DNA from: Endozoicomonas elysicola
Lineage (GTDB): Bacteria; Pseudomonadota; Gammaproteobacteria; Pseudomonadales; Endozoicomonadaceae
Assembly: GCF_000710775.1 (NCBI RefSeq)
Contig: NZ_JOJP01000001.1
Coordinates: 3,092,744 to 3,156,743, forward strand
Length of the DNA stretch: 64,000 nucleotides
Reading direction: 5' to 3'
A program made the position numbers and the translations under genes. The notes under the pieces were generated by a model. It was not told where the DNA came from, made no database searches, and was given only the letters and a program-made list of their open reading frames with translations. Below are positions 56,080-64,000 of this stretch, in pieces; positions within the stretch are counted from its first letter, which is position 1, and every line of letters begins with the position of its first letter.

Positions 56080-57105
56080 ATGGATAATACAGCCCCTCAT
56101 CCAGTACGACGCTGGTTACTTACAGTTGCTGTTCTACTGCTTGCATTCATTGCAGGCTATTTCTATTTTGAACACCAGAAAAACTATCCCAGCACGAATG
56201 ATGCCTATGTCCATGGCAATATTATTTATATAGCCCCCCAGATAGGGGGGCGAATCAGTGTCGTTAATGTCGACAATTATGAGCATGTCCATACGGGAGA
56301 AATGCTGCTTCAGATTGACCCTTCCTCCTATGAGGCGCAACTGAATAAAGCGAAGGCATCCTATCAAGTAGCTACTGAAGAAAATGAAGCGGCCAGCGAA
56401 GGAATACTGGCTGCGAGTACCAATATCTCAACGGCAGCGGCAAATCTTCGAAAAGTCCAACTCAACTTTAGACGAACCATGACACTGGTTTCAGAAGGTG
56501 TTCTTCCACAGCAGGAAGCCGATACAGCCCGGGCAGCATTGGCAACAGCGCAGGATAGCCTTACCAGTGCAAGGGCCCATATGGCGCAACTGATCGCAGA
56601 GCAGGGGGCTGAAGGCGAAGAGGCCCCTGCAGTCCAGGAAGCTGCAGCTGCTTTGATGCTCGCCACGTTGAACCTCTCTTATACCAATATTGCAGCACCA
56701 GCAGACGGTGAGCTGGGCAAAGTTAATGTCCATCCAGGAAGCGTTGTTTCTGTTGGGCAGGCATTGATGCCATTGGTCGTTGCAGAAAGCTTCTGGATTC
56801 AGGCGAATTTTAAGGAAGATGATCTTGGTCGGATTCAACCCGGCATGTCAGCCAGAGTCCAGTTGGATATGTATCCAGATTCAAGTTTTTCTGGGAAAGT
56901 GGAATCAATTTCTCCTGCCAGCGGTTCAGCCTTTTCACTGTTGCCCCCGGAAAATGCGACGGGAAACTGGGTAAAGATCACTCAGCGTTTTCCGGTAAGC
57001 GTGCGGCTGGCAGATGCCGACAACCAGCGCGGAAAAGAGCCTTTGAGAGTAGGTGCCAGCGCCACTGTAACAGTAGATACGATAGCCGCTGATCATGAGC
57101 AATAA
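56080..57105 (+). CDS. HlyD/EmrA-type membrane fusion protein
   Basis: A 341-residue periplasmic adaptor anchored by one N-terminal span (RRWLLTVAVLLLAFIAGYFYF). It has barrel-sandwich halves (GNIIYIAPQIGGRISVVNVDNYEHVHTG), a coiled-coil hairpin (about 85-190) and the lipoyl-type return ITNIAAP-like SYTNIAAPADGELGKVNVHPG, then a beta-barrel (FWIQANFKEDDLGRIQPGMSARV). It pairs with the downstream DHA2 pump, with which it overlaps by 11 bases. Likely a tripartite drug or fatty-acid exporter of EmrAB type needing an outer-membrane channel. Confidence 0.92.
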   Translation: MDNTAPHPVRRWLLTVAVLLLAFIAGYFYFEHQKNYPSTNDAYVHGNIIYIAPQIGGRISVVNVDNYEHVHTGEMLLQIDPSSYEAQLNKAKASYQVATEENEAASEGILAASTNISTAAANLRKVQLNFRRTMTLVSEGVLPQQEADTARAALATAQDSLTSARAHMAQLIAEQGAEGEEAPAVQEAAAALMLATLNLSYTNIAAPADGELGKVNVHPGSVVSVGQALMPLVVAESFWIQANFKEDDLGRIQPGMSARVQLDMYPDSSFSGKVESISPASGSAFSLLPPENATGNWVKITQRFPVSVRLADADNQRGKEPLRVGASATVTVDTIAADHEQ

Positions 57106-58591
57106 TATCAGCCGTCAGGCAATTACCATTACCATCATTTTATCCTCATTGATGGTGTTGATTGACATGACGGTAGCAAATGTTGCGTTGCCGGACATGA
57201 TGGGGACACTGGGAGCCACTTCTGAGCAGATTACCTGGGTATTGACCAGTTTCAGTATGGCGGAAGCCATTTGTATTCCTTTAGCGGGCTTTCTGACCTT
57301 GCGCTTTGGTGAGCGTCAGTTGCTGCTTTATTCCATCGCCGGGTTTATCGTAATGTCAGCCATGTGTGGTCAGGCTGACTCACTGATGGAAATGATCTTT
57401 TTCAGGATATTTCAAGGGATATTTGGTGCCGCGGTTATCCCGCTGAGTCAGTCAGTTCTAATGCAGGTCTACCCAAAAGAAGAGCAGGGGAGAGCCATGG
57501 CGCTGTTCGCTATTGGTGTTATGGTCGGCCCTGTTCTTGGACCGGTTATTGGGGGCATTCTCACGGAGCATCTTAACTGGCGTTGGGTGTTCTATATCAA
57601 TTTGCCAGTAGGTGGTGTGTGCCTGTTACTGATTTTTAGAAATATACAGATCAGTAATCGAGGTAAGTCATCGGTAGACTGGCTTTTGATCATAACAATG
57701 GCTCTGGGGATAGGGTTACTGCAAATGGTGCTTTCTCAGGGTAATGAGAAAAACTGGTTCAGTTCAGACTTTATCCTGCTCTCAACCATCATCAGTGTTT
57801 TGATGATCACCGCTTTTATTATTCGCTCATTCTGGACCAAAGGTGAGATCGCACCTGTGTGGCTGTTAAAAGACCGTAATCTTGCAATTTCCTGTCTTAT
57901 TGTCAGCTGTTTTGCTGTGGGGACCTTTGGTGTCCTTCAACTGCAACCCATGCTTCTTCAGGAGTTGCTCAATTATCCCGTTGAGACATCAGGTTTTATA
58001 ATGGCTCCACGAGGGGTAGCATCGGCGGTTGTGTTGATTATGGCTGCACCCTTGATGGATAAGCTGGACAGTCGGATTCTGATTTTTGTCGGGCTTGTAT
58101 TCAATGCTGTGGGTGTTTGGCAGATGAGTTTGTACTCTCTGGAAATAGACCCGTTCTGGATTGTTCTTCCATCGATTATTCAAGGTGCAGGATTGGGGCT
58201 TGTATTTGCTCCATTATCGAAAATTGCTTTCTCTACCCTTGATCCAGCGTTCATCACGGGTGGAACCGCCATGTTTAATCTTTGCCGGACTATTGGGTCA
58301 TCGATTGGAATTGCGGTTATTAACACCTACTTCAGTTATGTGAAACAACTGGAGTGGCAAAGTCTTGGGGGCAGTTTATCGCCAGATAACAGGCTCTTAC
58401 AGAATTATGCTGAAGTTGCAGGTCAGGGTATTACAAATACCGATTTTCTTGAACAGATTGCTGCTTTACTCAAGCAGCAATCTTCCATGCTGGCATTTGT
58501 TTATTGCTTTACCCTGATGGTTTTTATCTATCTGTTTCTTATCCTGTTACTGCCTATTTTCAGGAAAAAAGCCCCAGCCAGCTCGTCTTAG
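57095..58591 (+). CDS. DHA2 family MFS drug transporter (EmrB-type)
   Basis: A 498-residue, 14-span major-facilitator exporter. DHA2 motif A/B text is seen in LIDMTVANVALPDMMGTLGAT, WVLTSFSMAEAICIPLAGFL, RIFQGIFGAAVIPLSQSVLM and the motif C-like GVMVGPVLGPVIGGIL. It is proton-coupled. It starts inside the end of the emrA-like gene, indicating coupling, and converges with purB with only two bases between the stops and no terminator between them. Confidence 0.93.
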   Translation: MSNNISRQAITITIILSSLMVLIDMTVANVALPDMMGTLGATSEQITWVLTSFSMAEAICIPLAGFLTLRFGERQLLLYSIAGFIVMSAMCGQADSLMEMIFFRIFQGIFGAAVIPLSQSVLMQVYPKEEQGRAMALFAIGVMVGPVLGPVIGGILTEHLNWRWVFYINLPVGGVCLLLIFRNIQISNRGKSSVDWLLIITMALGIGLLQMVLSQGNEKNWFSSDFILLSTIISVLMITAFIIRSFWTKGEIAPVWLLKDRNLAISCLIVSCFAVGTFGVLQLQPMLLQELLNYPVETSGFIMAPRGVASAVVLIMAAPLMDKLDSRILIFVGLVFNAVGVWQMSLYSLEIDPFWIVLPSIIQGAGLGLVFAPLSKIAFSTLDPAFITGGTAMFNLCRTIGSSIGIAVINTYFSYVKQLEWQSLGGSLSPDNRLLQNYAEVAGQGITNTDFLEQIAALLKQQSSMLAFVYCFTLMVFIYLFLILLLPIFRKKAPASSS

Positions 58592-58593
58592 GC

Positions 58594-59967
<1,374 letters not shown>

Positions 59968-60105
59968 TTATGCCTTAAGCTCAGGGGGAAAAGGGCGCAT
60001 CATAACTGATACCTCTGACAGTTTCTAATCATTGCCGGATACCATGCATCTGATGCTTTTTCAAAATGTATATGAATGGGTACCGGGAAGTACCCATGTA
60101 AACGT

Positions 60106-60720
60106 TTAAAGGCTATTCAGGCCATCCTGTAGCTTTTTACGGCTGATGAACAAATGCCAGCGACTGCCACCGCATTGACGCCAGAGGGTGGCAGAACGAA
60201 TACCCGCTAAAAGGATCGCGCGGATCCGGTTGGCATTGACCGGATTCTGCAAATAACGCATATCACCGGCAACCTGCACTCGTGTTCTGAAGGTGCTGAT
60301 GGTATCGAGGTAGATACTGGCAAGACTGGACATCACATTTTCATGAAGCATTCCAAAATGTTCCACCTGCTCTTTGGTTCTACCCAGGCGTTGGCCAATG
60401 GTATTAAGCATTTTCGGGTTTCTACTGAGTTTTTTCTCAATGTGGATCAGAGCCAGAGCATAACGAATAACATCTCCCTGAATCGCAGAGCTGTCTCTGC
60501 TCAGAACGGAGTCCAGCGTTTTACGGCCCATCATTAATTTGTCGAAGCCGCCGTATACCTCTGACACATCACCGGGTGAAGTGACAAAAATGCTATGGAT
60601 AGAAGGGGTCAGAGCCTCTTCACTCAATTGCCCGGTTCTGGCCAATTTGTCTACCAGCTCTGCGGCCTGGAATACACCAGATAATGCAGCCGCCTGATCC
60701 TTTGTAGAATATCGCACCAA
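60106..60720 (-). CDS. hflD: High-frequency-lysogenisation protein HflD
   Basis: A 204-residue all-helical protein associated with the inner-membrane face. In E. coli it binds phage lambda CII and affects lysogeny; its cellular role is unclear. The family pattern is recognisable: AALSGVFQAAELVDKLARTG, SIFVTSPGDVSEVYGG, and HENVMSSLASIYLDTISTFRTRVQVAG with QNPVNANRIRAILLAGIRSA. It sits between mnmA and purB as in other gammaproteobacteria. Confidence 0.95.
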   Translation of the reverse strand: MVRYSTKDQAAALSGVFQAAELVDKLARTGQLSEEALTPSIHSIFVTSPGDVSEVYGGFDKLMMGRKTLDSVLSRDSSAIQGDVIRYALALIHIEKKLSRNPKMLNTIGQRLGRTKEQVEHFGMLHENVMSSLASIYLDTISTFRTRVQVAGDMRYLQNPVNANRIRAILLAGIRSATLWRQCGGSRWHLFISRKKLQDGLNSL

Positions 60721-60825
60721 TCTTCTTCTCTGGGAGTTTTCGTTGTGGTTGAGAACGTTTTCTATGTGCCCTGAGGGTCAAATAGATGCCGGAAGCCTGT
60801 CGCGGGTCAGCGCGACGCACCCCTT

Positions 60826-61995
60826 TTAAGTCCGTGTTTCAATAACACCACCGCCAAGACAGACCTGGTCGTCATAGAAAACCACTGACTGGCCTGGAGT
60901 TACTGCTCTTTGCGGATGGTCAAATGTAACCTGATAATCGCCATCAGCTTCTCTGGTCAAGACACAGCTCTGATCCTGCTGGCGATAACGTACTTTTGCC
61001 TTGAGCTTACAGGGCATTACCGGTGCTTCGCCTGAGACCCAGTCAATATGTGAACATGTCAGGCTCTGGGAGAAGAGCAGTGGGTGATCCTTGCCCTGGC
61101 CGACGATCAGGACATTTCTTTCGAGGTCTTTATCCAGAACATACCAGGGTTCTTCATTTGCATTTTTCAACCCGCCAATGCCGAGTCCCTGTCGTTGGCC
61201 AATGGTATGATACATCAGCCCGGAATGTTCACCGATTACTGCACCTTCAACGGTTTCAATATTGCCCGGCTGGGCAGGCAGGTACTGCTGAAGAAAATCC
61301 TTAAACCGGCGTTCACCAATAAAACAAATACCCGTACTGTCTTTTTTATTATGGGTAATCAACCCATGCTCTTCTGCTATATGCCGTACTTCCGGCTTTT
61401 CAAGCTCTCCTACGGGAAACAGAGTTCTGGCAATTTGTGCCTCATTGACGGCATGCAGGAAGTAGGTTTGATCCTTATTATTATCAACCCCTTTGACCAG
61501 ATAGCTGTGACCATCCCGGTCAATCCTGCGACAATAATGCCCCATGGCAATTAAATCACTGCCCAGCGTCAGCGCGTAATCCAGGAAGGCCTTGAATTTG
61601 ATTTCCTTGTTACAGAGGATGTCAGGGTTAGGCGTTCTGCCATTGCGATACTCATGAAGGAAATGCTCAAAAACATTATCCCAGTATTCCGCGGCAAAAT
61701 TAGCTTTATGTAATGTAATGCCCAGTTTGTCACATACCGCCTGGGCATCAGCCAGATCAGTCATGGCAGTACAATATTCAGAGCCGTCATCCTCTTCCCA
61801 GTTCTTCATGAAGAGACCTTCCACCTGGTAGCCCTGCTGCTGCAGAAGCAAAGCGGATACGGATGAATCAACACCGCCGGACATGCCAACAATGACCCGG
61901 GGGTTCTTTGCAGAGCGTTGCGAAGAGGGCTGTGGGGGAAGGGAAGGTTGTTTTATCACTGGGGAATACTGCCACCTGTCAAAAAATAGCTGCAC
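60826..61995 (-). CDS. mnmA: tRNA-specific 2-thiouridylase MnmA
   Basis: Adds sulfur to U34 of Lys, Glu and Gln tRNAs, using sulfur relayed by the Tus system. The PP-loop is [15 protein letters not shown]. The catalytic cysteines lie in [13 protein letters not shown] and [14 protein letters not shown], and [10 protein letters not shown] belongs to the central domain. From GTG 61995 it has 389 residues, about 20 more than E. coli MnmA because of a Pro/Ser-rich leader. A GTG at 61959 would give 377. AAAGGT upstream of 61995 supports the longer form. It is the first gene of mnmA-hflD-purB. Confidence 0.95.
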   Translation of the reverse strand: MQLFFDRWQYSPVIKQPSLPPQPSSQRSAKNPRVIVGMSGGVDSSVSALLLQQQGYQVEGLFMKNWEEDDGSEYCTAMTDLADAQAVCDKLGITLHKANFAAEYWDNVFEHFLHEYRNGRTPNPDILCNKEIKFKAFLDYALTLGSDLIAMGHYCRRIDRDGHSYLVKGVDNNKDQTYFLHAVNEAQIARTLFPVGELEKPEVRHIAEEHGLITHNKKDSTGICFIGERRFKDFLQQYLPAQPGNIETVEGAVIGEHSGLMYHTIGQRQGLGIGGLKNANEEPWYVLDKDLERNVLIVGQGKDHPLLFSQSLTCSHIDWVSGEAPVMPCKLKAKVRYRQQDQSCVLTREADGDYQVTFDHPQRAVTPGQSVVFYDDQVCLGGGVIETRT

Positions 61996-62299
61996 ATTTT
62001 ACCTTTACCAGCAAATAAGCGCCAGAACGCTTGAAATTTATAGTGGTAAATCCAGATGACAGTTTCGCTTTTGTAACAAATCTTCATTTATTCCTGATTA
62101 AGGATGGTATATGGTATACGCGCTATTTCATGAGCCACGGCGTTGTCCAGACAGAGTCTTTGTTGTCGGTTATAAGTTTTTCTGGCATGACTGTCGGATT
62201 CAACTGCCTGTTTATATAACGGCTTTGATATTAAGAAAAAAGTAGCGTTGAACCAGGCTTTCATCTGGCCAAACCGATGATTAGAGAACGGAGTTGATA
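61996..62299. other. mnmA-icd divergent intergenic region
   Basis: 304 bases with no convincing gene. A 62-codon plus-strand frame (62031-62219) starts with TTG, lacks a ribosome-binding site and has no recognisable features. The region must hold promoters for mnmA and icd. TATGGTATACGCG near 62110 is a -10-like word, but I cannot fix a full promoter. Confidence 0.4.
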
Positions 62300-63556
62300 A
62301 TGGGATACCAAAAGATCAAGGTGCCTGCCAGCGGTGACAAAATCACTGTCAACGAGGACCTCTCCCTGAATGTTCCAGACACCCCTGTTATTCCTTACAT
62401 TGAAGGCGATGGCATTGGTGTTGATGTATCACCAGCAATGCTTAAAGTAGTTGATGCAGCTGTTGAAAAAGCTTACGAAGGTAAGCGCAAAGTTGAGTGG
62501 ATGGAAGTCTTCTGTGGTGAAAAAGCGACTCAGGTGTACGATGAAAACACTTGGATGCCGGAAGAAACACTGGAAGCTCTTAAAGAATATGTTGTCAGTA
62601 TTAAGGGCCCTCTGACTACCCCTGTGGGTGGAGGCATTCGCTCGCTGAACGTAGCGCTTCGTCAGGAACTGGACCTGTTTGCCTGTATCCGTCCGGTTCG
62701 TTGGTTCCAGGGCGTACCAAGTCCTGTTAAAGAGCCAGGAAAGACAGACATGGTCATCTTCCGTGAAAACTCGGAAGACATCTATGCCGGCATCGAGTGG
62801 AAAGCTGGTAGTGCAGAAGCAGATAAACTTATTAATTTCCTCCGTGATGAAATGGGTGTTACCAAAATCCGTTTTGAAAAAGATTGCGGTATTGGTGTTA
62901 AGCCTGTTTCCAAAGAAGGTACTGAGCGACTGGTAAAAAAAGCCATTCAGTTTGCCATCGATAATAATCGTAAGTCTGTTACCCTGGTTCACAAGGGTAA
63001 CATCATGAAGTTTACTGAAGGCTCTTTCAAAGACTGGGGCTATGAGACTGCCGTAGAATATTTTGGTGGCCAGCCTTTGGATGGTGGTCCATGGCACACT
63101 GTCAAAAACCCGAACACCGGTGAAAACATTGTCATTAAGGATGTCATTGCTGACGCTTTCCTGCAGCAGATTCTCCTTCGCCCTGAAGAGTATGATGTTA
63201 TTGCTACGTTGAACCTCAATGGCGACTACATCTCCGATGCACTGGCAGCTCAGGTAGGTGGTATCGGTATTGCACCTGGTGCAAATATTGGTGCGCCAAC
63301 TGCAGTGTTTGAGGCCACTCACGGTACAGCACCAAAGTACGCAGGTCAGGACAAGGTTAACCCTGGATCTGTTATCCTTTCAGCTGAAATGATGCTCCGC
63401 CACATTGGGTGGAATGAGGCTGCAGATCTCATTATCAAGGGTATGGATGGAGCTATTGCAGCCAAGACCGTTACTTACGACTTTGAGCGACTGATGGACG
63501 GTGCAAAACTGGTCAAGTGCTCTGAGTTTGCTGATGAAATCATTAATCACATGTAA
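62300..63556 (+). CDS. icd: NADP-dependent isocitrate dehydrogenase
   Basis: Oxidatively decarboxylates isocitrate to 2-oxoglutarate in the TCA cycle and competes with AceA for isocitrate. It has 418 residues and resembles E. coli Icd throughout: [14 protein letters not shown], the substrate loop [28 protein letters not shown], and [25 protein letters not shown], with NADP-type residues near the C-terminus. The Ser in RSLNVALR is the residue that AceK phosphorylates in E. coli; aceK is not in this window. CGGAG lies six bases before ATG 62300. Confidence 0.97.
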   Translation: MGYQKIKVPASGDKITVNEDLSLNVPDTPVIPYIEGDGIGVDVSPAMLKVVDAAVEKAYEGKRKVEWMEVFCGEKATQVYDENTWMPEETLEALKEYVVSIKGPLTTPVGGGIRSLNVALRQELDLFACIRPVRWFQGVPSPVKEPGKTDMVIFRENSEDIYAGIEWKAGSAEADKLINFLRDEMGVTKIRFEKDCGIGVKPVSKEGTERLVKKAIQFAIDNNRKSVTLVHKGNIMKFTEGSFKDWGYETAVEYFGGQPLDGGPWHTVKNPNTGENIVIKDVIADAFLQQILLRPEEYDVIATLNLNGDYISDALAAQVGGIGIAPGANIGAPTAVFEATHGTAPKYAGQDKVNPGSVILSAEMMLRHIGWNEAADLIIKGMDGAIAAKTVTYDFERLMDGAKLVKCSEFADEIINHM

Positions 63557-63583
63557 TTTTTTCAGTTAATTTTTAACAAGTTA

Positions 63584-63612
63584 AAGCCGGAAATCCATTT
63601 TCCGGCTTTTTT
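63584..63612 (+). terminator. Terminator of icd
   Basis: AAGCCGGAAA pairs with TTTCCGGCTT around a 5-base loop and ends in a run of six T. Canonical. Confidence 0.92.
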
Positions 63613-63934
63613 GTATTAAACCTGTTCACTATAAGTTTTTCTCATTTTTCTCACTTCTGACAAATACGTTATCTGATCAATTTCTGGTAGCTCATCATTG
63701 TGATTTGCTCAAGTATCTTTAGAATGAGAAGGGAAGTCTTGGCAATATTGTCAATTTCTTAATATATGTGCACTAAATTTATCTTCTGTTATCAAATGTC
63801 TGTAAACAGTGCCGATCAGTTATTTGTACTCGTTGTTTTTATTATGATTGGCAGTAGTAGCTTTAGGCATCATTATTGTGGTGCGAGTTACCAGACAGTA
63901 AAGTTGGATATTGAAGGTTGGCAGTCATAAAACC
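63613..63934. other. Gap after icd
   Basis: 322 AT-rich bases. I see no gene, RNA gene or repeat. The promoter of the last, partial gene is probably here. Confidence 0.4.
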
Positions 63935-64000
63935 ATGAGTAATCTCGAACTGTTTCGTCTAAGCTTGGAAAAAGAGGGAGAGGAACAGGAAGGTGATCTG
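63935..64000 (+). CDS. N-terminal fragment of a probable ClpS adaptor (3' end outside window)
   Basis: Only 22 codons are visible, starting MSNLELFRLSLEKEGEEQEG, and the frame is open to the edge. The icd-to-clpS order is common in gammaproteobacteria, and the acidic, disordered start fits the N-terminal extension of ClpS, which hands N-degron substrates to ClpAP. No ClpS core is in view, so the call rests on gene order and the general look of the N-terminus. There is no good ribosome-binding site close to the ATG. Confidence 0.4.
   Translation, partial: MSNLELFRLSLEKEGEEQEGDL

Noticed and set aside
62031-62219. 62-codon frame upstream of icd
   Set aside because: TTG start, no ribosome-binding site; it lies where the icd promoter must be.

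Overview
The window looks like chromosomal DNA of a marine, probably animal-associated gammaproteobacterium. The housekeeping proteins (CysB, ThrH, NfuA, GreB, HflD, MnmA, RraA, PpsR/PpsA, AcnD/PrpF) are all of gammaproteobacterial type. Together with the large autotransporter, the H-NOX module and two proteins carrying eukaryote-like features, they suggest a relative of Endozoicomonadaceae. That placement is inferred from gene content and was not tested by a search. No rRNA, tRNA or CRISPR array was recognised.

Layout. 1-9.9 kb is core metabolism: a partial MATE exporter, cysG, an epimerase-like protein, nfuA, greB, a DAHP synthase, a TSUP exporter divergent from cysB, a small thioredoxin-like protein and thrH. 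9.9-24.5 kb is more variable: a methyltransferase/ATP-grasp pair, a ComEA-like protein, a giant autotransporter split by a one-base frameshift, a lipoprotein hydrolase, pabB, an exported amidohydrolase and a coiled-coil orphan. 24.7-31.7 kb is a complete methylcitrate (propionate) operon, gntR-prpB-prpC-acnD-prpF, with paired palindromes before the regulator and repeat hairpins inside the operon. 32-38 kb holds the PEP/pyruvate node (ppsR divergent from ppsA, rraA, pykF), with a 264-bp MITE-like element abutting a dispersed palindrome between ppsA and rraA. 38.2-40.2 kb is an H-NOX plus hybrid histidine kinase pair.

40-49 kb is the most unusual region. It has a dehydratase-like PLP enzyme; a 595-residue membrane protein whose N-terminal repeats match 14-3-3 docking motifs; a four-gene set (old-yellow-enzyme reductase, DUF4260, SDR, secreted sulfatase) divergent from a TetR regulator with a clear operator; and a protein that appears to carry a RhoGAP domain. 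49-56 kb is a glyoxylate-shunt region: aceA with a PsrA-type operator, a LysR regulator, a 43-codon small ORF with its own promoter and terminator, an FMN alpha-hydroxy-acid dehydrogenase and glcB. 56-64 kb holds an EmrAB-type efflux pair, purB, hflD, mnmA, icd and the start of a probable clpS.

Taken together the carbon genes (prp operon, aceA/glcB, icd, ppsA/ppsR, pykF) describe growth on fatty acids, propionate and C2 compounds with control of gluconeogenesis. The strongest candidates for something undescribed are the RhoGAP-like protein (48103-49170), the 14-3-3-motif membrane protein (41387-43174) and the TetR-controlled reductase/sulfatase operon (43309-48116).
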